A DNA stretch of 64,000 nt from Lagopus muta (taxonomy: Eukaryota; Chordata; Aves; Galliformes; Phasianidae): NCBI RefSeq assembly GCF_023343835.1, contig NC_064433.1, forward strand, positions 69,524,032 to 69,588,031. The letters are read 5' to 3'. The notes beneath the pieces were generated by a model, which made no database searches, was not told where the DNA came from, and was given only the letters and a program-made list of their open reading frames with translations. Below are positions 13,570 through 25,506 of this stretch, in pieces. The position numbers and the translations under genes are program-made. Positions within the stretch are counted from its first letter, which is position 1; every line of letters starts with the position of its first letter.

Positions 13570-14530
13570 GAAAACACCTGAGCAGACGTCACCCGCGACG
13601 CACGTTAAGCCCACCAGAGTGCCGGGAGGATTCGCCGCCGCTCCGCTGCCCGAGCTCCCGGTACAAGCCCCGAGTCGCCGAGCGCGGGGCAGCTCGCTGG
13701 GCGCAGGGAAAAACCCACCGGGACCACCCGACGGCCACGCGCGTCGGCGAGAGTGCCGAGCGTCCGTACTCCAAACACGCGACACACACTTTCTGCTCGC
13801 AGTAATTCCGGCCGCTGGCCCAATAACGCCAAACAACGGAGGAGCGGGAGCCGACGCGCGGCCCCGCGGCGTTCACAGCCCTCCGGCCCGCCTCCCGCCG
13901 CCGCCGCCCGCTCCCGCCACGGCCGCCGCCGCCCCTCACCGAGGCCGCTGATCTCGTGGCGGAGGCCGGTGCGGCTGCGCTCCTCCGCTATCGCCCGCAG
14001 CATCAGCTGCAAGGAGCGGTCCGGCTCGCCGTTGGCCTCCCCGTCCCGCGATGCGGCGCGGCCGCCGCTCCCGGCAGAGGCCATGCTGCTGCCGCCGCCG
14101 GCGATGATCTCATGTCAGGCCGCCCCCGCCGCCCGCACGGCTCTCCCCGGTGGCGGCGGCGGGCGGAGCCGGGGGCCGCTCTGTGACAGCGACAAGAGCG
14201 CCGAACCGAGCCGCTCCTCTCCACTCGCGCAGCCCGACGTTCCCCGGGCTCTGCCCTACTCAGCGCAGCCCCCGACCGAAGCAGTCGCGGGCACCGCCCT
14301 GCCTGGTACGGCCCGGCCCGGCCCGGCCCCACCGCTTCCTGCATCGGCAATCGCCAGCACCGCCCCCCCCCCCGCATCAACCAATGGTGCGGCGGAGGAC
14401 GGGGAGGAGGGCGGGATGTATGTCAGGTCCCCGCCTCCTGTGCCGACGGTGTTGGCAGGTACAGCTGAGCAGTGCAAGGTTAAGAAGCCGGACCAGGTCG
14501 AGGGCCGTGTCACTGCCACCTGAGTACCCG
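13570..14530. promoter_or_regulatory. CpG island promoter
   Basis: By eye, CpG dinucleotides are very dense here and scarce on both sides, where the DNA is AT-rich. The island covers the 5' end of the minus-strand gene. Sites visible upstream of its ATG include a CCAAT box at 14381-14385 (ATTGG on the gene strand, NF-Y type) and several GC-box-like CCGCCC or GGGCGGG stretches, for example near 14369 and 14411. No convincing TATA box is seen, as is usual for island promoters with dispersed starts. A second CCAAT (13819-13823) lies on the intron side. A divergent plus-strand transcript is possible but no exon supports it. Exact borders need an observed/expected CpG calculation. Confidence 0.85.
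13940..14084 (-). CDS. First coding exon of an unidentified minus-strand gene
   Basis: Read on the minus strand, an ATG (14084-14082) sits in a strong Kozak context: A at -3 and G at +4. It opens 48 codons plus one base, then meets a splice donor, CCTCG|GTGAGG, with the GT at 13939-13938. The intron is therefore in phase 1. Residues 1-22 are small, polar and probably disordered. Residues 23-48 (DRSLQLMLRAIAEERSRTGL and the following RHEISGL) look like an amphipathic or coiled-coil helix. There is no signal peptide or membrane segment. The reading frame stays open past the donor, but it becomes the Gly/Arg-rich low-complexity sequence expected of CpG-island DNA, so splicing at this donor is favoured. 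I do not recognise the protein and give no function. The exon call rests on the ATG, the donor, the CpG island and protein-like composition. It is not supported by any search. Confidence 0.7.
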
Positions 14531-16450
14531 AAGGAGTGGCCTCGAGTCCCCCCTGCTCCTTCCATCAGGTGCTGCAGTTGTTAAGGGCGCTGTCCCGCAG
14601 AACTGAGGTCCCTTGTGGCTGCTAGCACCCCCAGAGACTATTTCACCCTCTGATAACAGACCGTTGGGGTTTCTTGCATTGATGTATGCGAGATAGATAG
14701 CTAAAAGCATTGCTGCATTAGAGTGTATGTGTTGTACAGCAGAAATCTCAAGTAATGTAATACTTAAGCTGAGTAAGTACCAGCTGAGTTAACATTGTCT
14801 TTTGAATTAGTCAATAATGGTCAAGCTTTGCTACGCCTACATAAATAACTTGTTCCAGCTATGTGCAAGTCTGCATTTTTCTTGCTGTGCTTGTTTTAGT
14901 AGCAGCTAATAGGGATAGCTTGCAGTGCACGTTAACAAAATCACCAGAGAGTACCTCGCAATTAAAAGGGGGTTGGAAGTCAGTAGATATGGGCTTATTT
15001 AACGTATCTGAATGTATTTTTAATAGATGAGACAATAATATATATGCTTTGCATTGCTGATGCTGTCAAGGCTTGTTTACATACTTGCAGCCTGCTAGAG
15101 ATCTGAATTACTTAAATACATCAAGCTATGCACTTTTGCAGGAAAAGTATGTTCCTTTGCAATTCTGACATTTTCAAAGTCTCATTTAACCTGCTATGAA
15201 CATGAAAAGTACCTTCGCTTACAAATATTCTAGATTTATTATTTTTGGTAAAGCTTTAAAACAGTTGCTTGCAGCAAATGAATGTTGGATAAACTCTACA
15301 GATACAAGACATGAGAAGCAGCTTTCTTCTGAAGATAAAAAATGCTCAAAAATCCTAATCATATCCTGGTTATGTTTTTGTTTTCTTTTGTTTTCTTTTT
15401 GCTGCTTTCTGCTGAAGGCATGCACATTGTTCAGTGGGCCTTTAAGCGAGCGTGCATTCAAAGATTAATTCTGCCATTTTTACTTAATTGCCTACCTAAC
15501 TACATCAAGACATTTAGACTTAGTAAAGAACACCTTTGGGCCCCCCATTATGAAACGTGTTACATTGGGCAGGTTGGAATATGCTCCAAAATTGCTTTTG
15601 GGACCTTACCGTGTACAGCACAGAATTAATTCTGCTCCCAAGATGAAATATACAATTAAAGCTTGTGAAAATACTATTTTTAGAATGTTACAAAATTTTT
15701 AGCTAAAATTACCCTTACGAATACTCCCCTGAACGCAGTACAGACCATTATAAGGTCATGTATTTCAGAAATTAGAGGTGTTTCATTTGTTCAGCTTTCT
15801 CCAGCCCTTCTTCCCCCTCTCTGTACTATTCTTGTCATACCTGTCTCTAATTCTATTAGTTAACTGCCTTGGGTTATGCTGAATGGAAACCAGAGGTGCT
15901 TCAGCTTTGCACTGTAGAAGTGGAAACATGTCTGAACTCATACAAACAGCTTTTGAACTCCACTGATCCCTCTCTATTTGATCAAAAACAATTGTGCATT
16001 CTGTGCCTTTTATTCTAAGTTGCTCCTGTGCTGTTCCTGAGAGTGCAATTATCTTAATTGGATTGAGATATGAACCACAGCCTTTGTGATAACATGCTTC
16101 CGGGTTTTGTAAGCTACTAGCACGTAATCCTTGTTTCATTGTTTTACTTTATCTATATTGTATCCAGAAACACTTCACTACTTACAAACCCTCCTCAAAC
16201 TCTCCATCAGTTCTGCAAATTTAAAGTCCAGGAAGAAATTCATTAAGTTTTGGGTTTATACGGCTTTTTATTTCATGAGAAGAAATGGGCAGTCCCTCAA
16301 TTAACCTAAAGCACAGGAATGCACTTCCTGCCAATCTGAAGATGGCTTTGCAGTCAGATGACAGGGATTTGCTGAAAGAGCTAAAGTAACTGGGAAGCCG
16401 CTTTAGACAGCAGAGATAAGATGGAGCTTTGCATAGACCAAGTATCTATT
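14531..16450. other. Gene-free flank of the CpG island
   Basis: Base composition falls back to AT-rich immediately after the island. No repeat of a family I recognise, no splice-bounded ORF and no RNA gene were found. Short ORFs here overlap on both strands and look random. Confidence 0.5.
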
Positions 16451-17665
16451 GAGATATAGAATGCCAAGTTGGAAAGGACCTACAGGGATCACTGAGTTCA
16501 ATTCCTGCCTCCACAAAGGATCACTCAAAATCCAAATGCCATGGATAAGAGCACTGTCTAAGAGCTCCTTGAACTCTGGCAGCTTGGGGCTGTTATCCAA
16601 AGTCCAAGAAGAAAACTCTCTAACTCCATTGTGGTGTTAGAAAGCAGCATGTAGTTTATCCTTTCATCCTCCAACTTGTATTGATAGTGGGGTTTGCCAT
16701 GACTCAGGTGCAAGACTTTGCACTTGGCTTTGTTGAACCTCATGATGTTTACCCAAGCCAACTGCTTGAGCCTGTCTAGGTCTCTTTGAATGGCATTCTG
16801 TCCCTCAAACATGTTTACTGCACCATACAGCTTGGTGCCATCTGCAAGCTGGCTGAGAGTGTGCTCAATCCCACTGTCAATGTCATTAGTGAAGATGTTA
16901 AGGGGCACCTGTCCCAGTACTGACCACTGATGTCCATCTAGATACTGAGCCATTGGCAACCACTCTTTGGGTATGATCTCAGAACCAGTTCCTCATCCAT
17001 CAAATGGTCCACTGGTCAAATCCATATCATTCCAATTTGGAGAGATGGATGTTACGGGGAACTGTGTCAAAGGCCTTATTGAAGTCCAGATAGATGACAT
17101 CTATGGCTCTTCCCTTGTCCACAGTCTCAGTTAATGCCATCATACGAAGCCACTAGGTTAGTCAGTCAGGATCTGCCTTTGATGAAGTCGTGCTGATTAT
17201 CCCAAGTCACCTCTTTCTGTTCCATGTGCCTTAGCACAGCTTCCAGAATCTGCTTCATGATCTTCCCTGGCAAAGATGAGGCTGACAGGTCGGTAGTTTC
17301 CCAGGTCATCCTTTTCTGCATTTTTAAAAAATGAGTGTGACATCATGTTTGTTCCAGTCTCCAGGGACTTCAGCTGACTGCCATGACTTTTCAAATACCA
17401 CTGAGAGTGGCTTGGTGACTATGTCAGCCCATTCCCTCAGGACTCTGGGATTAATCTCATTGAAACCTACAGATTTATGGATGTTTGGGTTCCTCAGGCA
17501 ATCATAAACCTGATCTGCACTTACAGCAGGAGGGGCATTGCTCCCCTGTTTCCCATCTTCTGAACCATCCACTCAAGGGCTGTGTGTATAGCAGTCAGTA
17601 GTAAAGACAGAGGAAAAAAGTTGTTGAATACCTCCTTGTCTGTTGTTACTTGATGACAGGTCTGG
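16451..17665 (-). mobile_element. CR1 LINE, 5'-truncated, with decayed RT
   Basis: On the minus strand, the RT N-terminal segment is seen at 17572-17324 ('NAPPAVSADQVYDCLRNPNI' and 'PLSVVFEKSWQSAEVPGDWN'). The 'NYRPVSL' block follows at about 17300. After broken frames at about 16960-17190 comes the C-terminal part at 16959-16558, with 'NIFTNDIDSGIEHTLSQL' and motif C reading LADGTKL where CR1 normally has FADDTKL. The 3' UTR ends at about 16451 with 'GGTCCTTTCCAACTTGGC'. Frames are broken several times, so it is inactive. The 5' border near 17665 is approximate. The endonuclease is absent. Confidence 0.85.
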
Positions 17666-19107
17666 TTAAGGAGAACCAATGGTACATCCACAGTGGCTCA
17701 GAAATATGAGTCAGAGCTGTGAACTGACCTTGTGTAACACCTGCACCTATGCAGTTACCACTGCTGGGATCTCCTGTCTATTGTCAACATCTGTTAATGG
17801 CAGGGGTGAAATCTCTGTAACAACAGAGAGTTTCAACCCACTCTAAAAAGAAAGTTAAATCTCATCAGGCAGCAATAGAGAGTTTTAAAGAATTACTTGC
17901 TTGTAGAAGAGATCAGTCATGCACAGTTTACAGAGGATGTAATGGTTAACTTACGGTTAAATTGTGCAATAACTTCATAAAAAAATGAATTTTCAGCAGG
18001 AAATCCAAAGTAATATTTTAATTAGAAACTGGTGTTTTAAAATCTTGGCAAATTTGTGAACAATTCTACAGATGGAAGAGCAAATTAAAATTTGAAAATG
18101 GGAGATGATTGTATGAATACAAGTTATTATGGTTGAATTTTTAACTTTATTTTTAGAATTCCATAACAGGGGCTATTTTTAAAGTTGGTTGCTGTTTTTT
18201 GGGGGGGTTTTTGCATTTTTTTTACTGTTTTATTCTAATAAGTTATCTTAATTATGCTATATTTTACAGTTACATTAGCTTTTCAGTATTTCAGTGGACA
18301 TTAACTAATATTTTAAGTAACATACAAAAGGGAGCATGTGAATGGAGAGTAAAAGATTGTTATTTGTAGACTTGCTTTTATGGGAACTACTCTAATGAAT
18401 GTCATAAACAATAGCCACAGTGGGTTTCCTTTGGATTCGTTTATTTAAGTAAACATTCTAATTGATTCAACTACATTCAAGACAATTCATGTAGTTTTCT
18501 ATATTTTTACCAGTCAGACAAAGTTTCTCTCCAGATCACATGGCTGATCTCTGCTCAGACCCTCTTTTCCTGATATCTAATCAGGCTATTTAATCACCTT
18601 GGCAAAATATGCTGGTACTCAAATATGTGTAAGGTGAAATATTAAGTAAATAATAAATATATAAGGGAAGTCAAGTTTCAAATTAGAGAAATGCTTTCCT
18701 GCTTAGAGAAGAAAGAACTTTAAAGCCAGTTGACTGCATGTGAACAGATGATCTTTGGGTAAAACTTGAACTCAAGTTTGTAAAAGGAAGGTACCAATGG
18801 GGTCAGAACATAAGTGTAATATTTAGTCATTTAGTGCTTGAATTTCTGTAGGCCCCTGAAGAATATAGATGGTTAATATTTTTCAGAAAGACATGAAGTA
18901 ATTCATGTATAAGGAGAGCTCGATCTCTAATTTTCTGACACAGAATTTTATTTGCAAAGCGAAACAAGAACTGAAGGCTCATTTCAGTTAAGGATAAATA
19001 TGTTTAGAATAAACCATATGAAGTGTTGACTTTTCTCTCAAATCAAAACATAATTATCTGTATTCTGGTCAACAGGGTGTGGGAGTGGGAGAAGGGAAGG
19101 AAAAAAG
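17666..19107. other. Gene-free AT-rich DNA
   Basis: No gene, RNA or repeat family recognised. T-rich and G-run tracts occur around 18195-18230. Confidence 0.5.
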
Positions 19108-19168
19108 GGTTTGGACTCGATGATCTCTGGAGGTCCCTTCCAACCCCTACAATTCTGTGATTCTGTGA
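19108..19168 (+). mobile_element. Very short CR1 3' terminus
   Basis: The sequence GGACTCGATGATCTCTGGAG continues into GTCCCTTCCAACCCCTACAA and ends with two ATTCTGTG octamers. This is a well-preserved CR1 3' end of only about 60 bp, so probably a relatively young, severely 5'-truncated insertion. Confidence 0.85.
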
Positions 19169-19169
19169 A

Positions 19170-22100
19170 TTTAAAACACTAGAAGTTTCCTTTTGAACAT
19201 GGAACATCAACTGTTTTAGTAAATTGGTGCTTCTGACTGACGTATTCATGAGAACATCATATTTTTGTCCAGAGTTGCTTGAAGTTTTGATGGTAAAATA
19301 TTAAGCCAGCTCAGTTTTCTGTATGATACCTTTGTTCCCAACAGAGTTAATTGCACTAGTGGTGAACAAGGTGAACCGTAGAAATGTGATTAGCTGGAGT
19401 AGCTGTAGACTTAAGCTGTGAAAATGATCTCATCTGTTACTCAGTGCCTTGTACAGCATTTCTTGGCCAGAGCCATTATTACTTCTGAGAAGCCTTATCA
19501 GTACAATACCCCTTTTAATAAGTGTTTAAAAATCCTGGGATTTGCTATTCTTAGAGAAGCTTAAGAAACTATACCTGTATATATTTCTAAACTGGTACTC
19601 ATCTAGTGTATTCACAGCAATTTATGATAATTTCAGAACCTCATAACCAGTATGTTTGTAAACAGCTGCCTTACGAGTTTCAATCTATTTTTCTCTATGG
19701 CAGTTGCATATGGCAATTGTGCTTTTATTGTATTACAATGTGCTTTATGTGCAGCACTGCCTGGAAAATGATAATTATTATTTAAATGTAGACCATACCT
19801 CCATGAAAATGAATTTGTATTTAAAAAAATTAAGCAAGTTCATCTTCAAGAGTTGAAGCACAGGAAAATATAAAAATAAAATATAAATACTCTTAATGCC
19901 TGGAGGCTTCAATAGGTTTGGAACCTCATTTATTCAAGCAGCAAAAAGTTGGTCCTTTCTCTCACTTCCTGCACTTCTCAAGCCCCTATTGAAATAATCT
20001 TATGATGTACATTTTACTACTTTTGTCCCATGATTTCCTCTTACTCTTTGGTAATGTTGCTACTTCTTGAAAGCCACATGCTTCCAGCTCCTCAAAGCAC
20101 ACATCCTCTAGCATTATCACTTGTTGCTTTCAAGGCTCTCTTCTTTTCTCACTCCCTATCTTGAACACTATTTTCTTAGGTGCCTTTGCTCTAGGCCTCT
20201 GTTGTGAATACACTTGCCTATATGCTTAAATTTCAAATATTAAACAGTGATCAGGTTCAGGCAGCTTATTTAATCTAATTCTATGCATCATAGGCCATCA
20301 TACTTCAAGAAACAAATCCTACGCTAAGCTGAACGCTACTAAAGGAGGATATTAGCCATTTCAGTAGGCTTTTTCTGAAAAGCATATCAATAAAATATAA
20401 TAATGGAATATATAAGGTTCAACAATAAGAGCGGTAGTGAAATTGTTTTTCATTTTTCTATAGATGCAGTGGTAGTTTACATAAACAAAAATAATTTGAG
20501 ATACTGAAGAGCATCTTTATGTGGCTGAATGTTATGGCTTCACTTCTGAAGTGTCTACGGTTTTCTCTACATTGTTTAGATATTGTTCCCTGGTAAAGGC
20601 AATTTACATACACATAAACTTATTTATTAATCTTAACTTCATGTGTAGCTTCCTGTTACGATGCATAAGGAATTCCCTAACAGGTATTTTGGAGGGATTG
20701 TGTGTCTCAGAGAAATGAATTTCGTTACTGTTCATACACAAGATTACCCTCATCTGTAATGGATCTGGGTCACATTAGGAAAAAAGAGTTGAAAAGTGAG
20801 GAACTGAGGTGTCTACTGATCTTCTTGAGTTAGATGCAAATTGTTCACTGGCCAGTTGTACGAAACATCATACAACGCTAATCTTGAATGCTAAGATTTT
20901 TTATTTTTTTTTATTTTTTGGCCAGGATTAATAGTAAAAGCAAAGCAAATGCATGTTAATTTATTATCTGAATTTAGATACCCTGCTTCTGCGCAGCTGT
21001 GACTATTTGCCCATCTCTACCTTCTGGGAAAGTTGAGGAATGAGGCTCATGTCAGGCTGAAGCAGAGAATGAGAAGAGATGGTTGACACAGGCAGTCTAA
21101 GGCAATCCATAGTTTCTGTGTTTTTCCCCTGCAACGCACTCTTTCATGCAATGTTTTTATTCCATAGATAAATATTTTAGACAAAGAAAAATGCTCCTCC
21201 AATTAGCTTGAATGCAGTGACATATTTTAAATTTAGGGAGCTTATGTGCTTACCTTGAAAACAGATGGCAATGGGATTTCTTTTCCTGATGCACTGCAAC
21301 AGAAAGACAGGCAGCAAGGGTAACTTCAGGAAGTGAAATGCCTTTTCACACTGGAGGAGATAAAAGACTTTTTGGTGCATTAGAACAAACTGAAGAGCAT
21401 CATTTTGAATTTCACAGCTCTAATTATTCATAGTGTTATCAGTGATTACTTGAGGTCATAAAGGCAGGAAGAAGCTTTTCCCTCTTGAAACCTTAATTTG
21501 ACTCTTAAGGCCAAAACCAACAGTATGTTATAAATGTCTGCTGTTACAGATATCTTCTCAATCCTTCCAACAGATACTGTGGTTGTCAGCTTCTCTACTG
21601 GAAAATCCTTGATATAATCAGAGATCAGGAATGCCAAGGAGCGCTGCCATGGCTGCTCTGGGTGGAGAACTTTGTTGCACCTGCCAACTCTTACATCTAG
21701 CCCTAGCTGCTTATAGTGACTGCTGAAGTTTCATGAGTATCAAGTGCCAAATGCACAGAAGTATTTCCTGCCCTTTACTAGGTTTTGTTTTGTTTTGTTT
21801 GTGTAGAAACGTTACGAGAGAAAAGTAGTTTCCTGTGAGGAAGAACTAATGTCTCTAAATGAAAGTGCCAAGTCCCTGTAGAATGGTAAATTTGCATGCT
21901 GAATCTGCTTGCCAAAGTCAATCAAGTCGATGGAAAGACTTGGTAGGTAATTAGCTAATGCTTCATTGTCTGTTCATGGATGCCTGGCTGTATGTTAGCT
22001 CTGACAAATGGTTTGTTTCAGCAGTGTAATTGATAACTGACAGAGTTTCTCTTAACAAGCTGCTCTGATGTCACATGCTCTATTACAGTGCCTTTTTTGC

Positions 22101-22930
22101 ACCTTTGCAGGTAAGCTTAGGTCAACATTTGCCCTATAAGGCCCATATGATCAGAAATGTGAATGCAGCTGTAGATGTTTGCAATAGGCAAACTACTCCA
22201 CTTTGGAAGACAATATTCTTTTGTTGGGCAGTATATAACAAATATTAAAAGTAAATTTTTTTCTCAAGTCAGACTGAAAAAACCCACCAAACACGTTGCT
22301 TTGAATGTTCCAGTCTCACATGTAACACCTACAGGCTCTAGTTGATGCAGATATATTATTATGCATACACAAAGGAAAAGTTTGTTTTCTGAAGGGATTA
22401 AGCAATAGTTTTATTATGTATGCATAAAGCTTTGGAAATCAGATGTCAAAAGTCTTTCAAAGTCCCTCAAAGATTAAAGTTGGCAGCAATCAAGATAAAA
22501 ATATTGTCATAATGAAGGCATCTTTGGGATGCTCTGCTGTAACTTGGATGTGACCTGACATTTCATCCACCACAGTCTGCCTGTCTACACAGCTGACTGC
22601 AGATTTCATTCTCATTTCATTTTTGCTTTTTATTTCCATTCTCTCCGAACTTTTTTTGTCAAACCTGAATCCTGCAACCAATGAGAGAAAGAAAACCCAC
22701 TTACATTTCAGACTGCTCACTTCAGACATATTTCACTACATCTGTACCAGCAAACCAAGCAGACACACCGCTGGCCCTGAACACAATTCCACGCTTGTTG
22801 CAGTGCCAAGTGCCACTGCTTTATTCTGGGGAAATTATTTCCTTCTGTGGCTTGGGGAATTGCAAGAGTTGGTGACTTGTCAGCCATGTCTGTTTGTCTT
22901 GTGGACAGAGAAGGGTCTCTGGCCTGTTTA
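19170..22930. other. Gene-free AT-rich DNA
   Basis: No supported gene or repeat. Short T-rich runs occur at 20898-20922. Open frames up to 67 codons occur on both strands, as expected by chance. Confidence 0.5.
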
Positions 22931-22936
22931 ATGCAC

Positions 22937-23140
22937 TAGTCCATGGGTGCACAAACTTTTGGCTTGCTTGGGCTGCATTGAGTAAAGAGGAATCGTCTTG
23001 GGCTACATATATAATATGTAGGTCTCCAAAAATAATGCCTCCTATTTATTTCCGCAAAAACTAAAACAGATATAAAGAGCACGATAACAGGTTGACACTT
23101 GTTCATCACTCGCAAAAATGCATAGCTGATGTGCTGAAAA
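22937..23140. mobile_element. hAT-like fragment with mariner-like insert (DNA transposons)
   Basis: Positions 22943-23017 ('GGTGCACAAACTTTTGGCTT', then 'GGGCTGCATTGAGTAAAGAG') match my memory of an avian hAT family (Charlie12-like). Positions 23018-23090 ('TCTCCAAAAATAATGCCTCC', then 'TATTTATTTCCGCAAAAACT') match the 'AAAAAGTAATGCCTCC' end of the avian mariner Galluhop. The tail 'TTGTTCATCACTCGCAAAAATG' may return to hAT sequence. No transposase reading frame survives. Family names are from memory and the junctions are approximate. Confidence 0.5.
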
Positions 23141-23393
23141 ATAGAAAATGAACACCATATTGACAAACATTCCAGGTTCTAATAATTTTAGTTCAACTTT
23201 CAATTATCCTGTTATCCAAAGAGAAGTAAAAATGTCCCTTATCCTTTTCCAATTGTTCTACTCCACTAATAACTTGTTGAATTTTTTAAAAGAGAATATT
23301 TATAATTTCTTCATTTCTTATTTCTGCTGTTAGGAAAAAAAAAAAACAAAACATTCAAAGCTATTTGAAAATGTTAAAACTTATACTTAATTT

Positions 23394-23792
23394 TCATAGA
23401 ATCATAGAATGGCTTGTGTTGGAAGGGACCTGAAAGATCATCTAATTGCAACCTCCATTTGCAAGTAGGCTTATCAACCACTAAATGAGGCAGTAGAGCA
23501 GAACCCCATCCAACCTGACCCTGAGTGCCTTCAGGGATGGGGCATCTGCAGTTTCTCTGGGCAACTTGTTCCAGTGCCTTACCACCCTCCCACTGAAAAA
23601 TTTCCTCCTGACATCTAATTTAGATCTACCCTTCTTTAGTTTAAAACCACTCCCCTTTGTCCTATCAACATCTACCCATATTAAAAGTTTATTTCACTCT
23701 TTTTCATAAGATCCCTTTAAGTACCAGAAGGTTGCAATGAGGTCTCCCTGGATCTTTACCTTATCTGGACTTTCTTTCTCTTTTCTTTTCAG
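23394..23792 (-). mobile_element. CR1 LINE 3' UTR fragment
   Basis: The plus strand starts CATAGAATCATAGAATGGCT and runs through 'GTTGGAAGGGACCTGAAAGATCATCTAATT', 'GGGATGGGGCATCTGCAGTTTCTCTGGGCAAC' and 'TTAAAACCACTCCCCTTTGTCC'. This is the complement of about 390 bp of CR1 3' UTR. It abuts a second CR1 in the same orientation at 23793. Confidence 0.9.
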
Positions 23793-24265
23793 AGAATCAT
23801 AGAATGGCTTGGGCTGGAAAGGACCCCAAGGACCACCAAGTTCCAACCTCCCGCAGTCACCAACCTCCATATCCCTCCATATCTTCTCCTGGACCAGGCT
23901 GCCCAGGGCCCCATCCAATCTGGTCTTGAACACCTGCAGGGATGGGGCATCCACAATCACTCTGGGCAGCCTGTTCCAGCATCTCAGCACTCTCTTGGTA
24001 ACAAACTTCTCCCTGACATCCAATCTAAACCTTCCCTCCTTGAGCTTAAAACCATTCCCCCCTTGTCCTATAACTATCTTTTTACTTACCCAAGTAAAAA
24101 GTTGATTCCCCTCCTTTTTATAGCTCCCTTTTAAATACTGAAAGACTGCAATGAGGTCTACTTGCAGACTTCTCCAGGCGCAGCTCCCTCAGCCTGGCCT
24201 TGCAGGGGAGGTGATTATCATCTTCATGGCCCTCCTCTGGACCCTCTCCAATAGCTCCACCAAAG
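23793..24265 (-). mobile_element. Second CR1 LINE 3' UTR fragment, abutting the first
   Basis: It starts AGAATCATAGAATGGCTTGG and includes 'CTCTGGGCAGCCTGTTCCAG' and 'GAGGTGATTATCATCTTCATGGCCCTCCTCTGGACCC'. It is better preserved than its neighbour and reaches further into the element. Its 3' end sits exactly where the left copy runs out. Either the younger copy integrated at the older one's border, or the two belong to an old tandem arrangement. Confidence 0.88.
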
Positions 24266-24304
24266 AGATAAGGCTGTTTGGCCCTTGCCCCTCGCTCCTT
24301 GACT

Positions 24305-24360
24305 CATTGTTCTTTTTTTTTTCTTTTTATTTCTTCTTTTTCTTTTTCTTCTTTTTCTGG
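24305..24360. repeat. T/C-rich simple tract
   Basis: A pyrimidine tract of (TTTC)-like units, (CTTTTT)n. It is low complexity and follows the CR1 pair. Confidence 0.85.
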
Positions 24361-25040
24361 CAAGTTCATAAACATAGATTGCTTTCCCATTTAAATGCAT
24401 TTTTTTTTTTCATAACAAGTGTTTTGACTTGATTTTTAACCATAACATTTGAAGAAAATACATTGCCAGTTTCGTTCTGGAAGAATGTATGAGTTAAATA
24501 TATACACATATATATATCCATGGCCACTTGGAACATTTCTTCAGAGATATGTATCCTATACATTTTTAAAAGCTTGATTCCTTATACAGCTGTCAGCTGA
24601 TCTTTTTCAATTAAAGTCCTTTGATCACTACCACCTGTCCACAGATTTTGTTTATCTGGAAAGCTCGGTTTCAGACACACAGAATGTAATTAAGAAACTT
24701 TACATGATCCGTTTGGCAGGAAAAGAAAAGGACAGATCATTATTTCAAGATTTTTTTTTCTAAGAACTTTTTAACAGACAATAGCAGGGTTCTAAAATAA
24801 TATCTTTATCCACTTTAAAGATTTGTGAGACAATTAAGTAGAATTCTGATAACACTGGAAAGCTGCTAATGTGTGGGATGCGCGTCTGGTTCTACCTGTG
24901 TGCACTTTAAAGGAAAAGGTGGGAATAAGGGAAAAGTTCATCTGGAATCTGTGGGATTTAAACCTTATACTCATTCTTTTACAGAACACTGCAAAATAAA
25001 AGTTTAAACTCTCAATAATGCCAGCTAATGGCAATGGCTC

Positions 25041-25506
25041 TGAACCAAAGAAATATATGCGGAGAAACTTAACAGCGAAAGTTTTATTACTTTTAAGTAA
25101 GTATTCTTATTGGCAGCTCTGGACGCACGGGAGTAATCCTCCTATCATGCATAGCTTATGCAAAAAGATCCTCAGTTTATATACATAACTGGTGTTACAT
25201 ATGCAGAAGTTTTCCAAGAGGTACATTACATATTCAGAAGTTTTCTCAGAGTTATGTTACGCATTCAGGTTTTCCCAGAAGTATGTTATATATTCAATGA
25301 CCCATTCCAAGCTGGACTTGCTATTTCCTTGGTACAAAGACTCAGCAGGACTTCCTTATCTCCTTGGTTCAGAGACACAGCTCTTTCTGTTATCTGAGCA
25401 AGTTGCAGGGCAGCAGTATCAGCAAACATTAGCAAGCTTAACTGTACTGTCACTACTTGTATCATTTTAAAGCAGAACTGTCTTAGAACATGCCTCTCCA
25501 TTTACA
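25041..25506 (-). repeat. Solo LTR of an endogenous retrovirus
   Basis: On the minus strand the block starts TGTAAATGGAGAGGCATGTT (25506 downwards). It has a TATA-like box GTATATAAACTGAGG (about 25184) and then a poly(A) signal in AATAAAACTTTCGCTG (about 25085). It ends near TTTGGTTCA at 25041. U3, R and U5 order and size (466 bp) fit a retroviral LTR. No primer-binding site, polypurine tract or gag/pol sequence flanks it, so it is probably a solo LTR left by recombination. I found no clear target duplication, so both ends are approximate. An imperfectly repeated 'CATATTCAGAAGTTTTC' unit lies at 25200-25290 in U3. Confidence 0.55.

Larger units (their letters stand above)
1..13939 (-). other. 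Presumed intron 1 or downstream body of the CpG-island gene
   Basis: Everything to the left of the donor at 13939 lies downstream of exon 1 on the minus strand. The sequence is AT-rich and full of stops, with A or T runs and CR1 pieces at 7.5-10.9 kb. I find no minus-strand stretch with a long open frame bounded by a convincing acceptor and donor, so no second exon is called. The intron may extend beyond the window, or small exons may be hidden in it. The stretches 930-4930, 5090-7500 and 10870-13560 show no supported feature apart from simple runs. Confidence 0.5.

Noticed and set aside
13605..13939. Continuation of the exon 1 frame past the donor (159 codons in total)
   Set aside because: After the GT donor the translation becomes Gly/Arg-rich. 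A spliced 48-codon exon fits vertebrate first exons better.
13753..14523. 256-codon plus-strand open frame, the longest in the window
   Set aside because: It lies wholly in the CpG island, has Pro/Ala/Arg-rich low-complexity composition, and is open in several frames on both strands, as expected of stop-poor GC-rich DNA.
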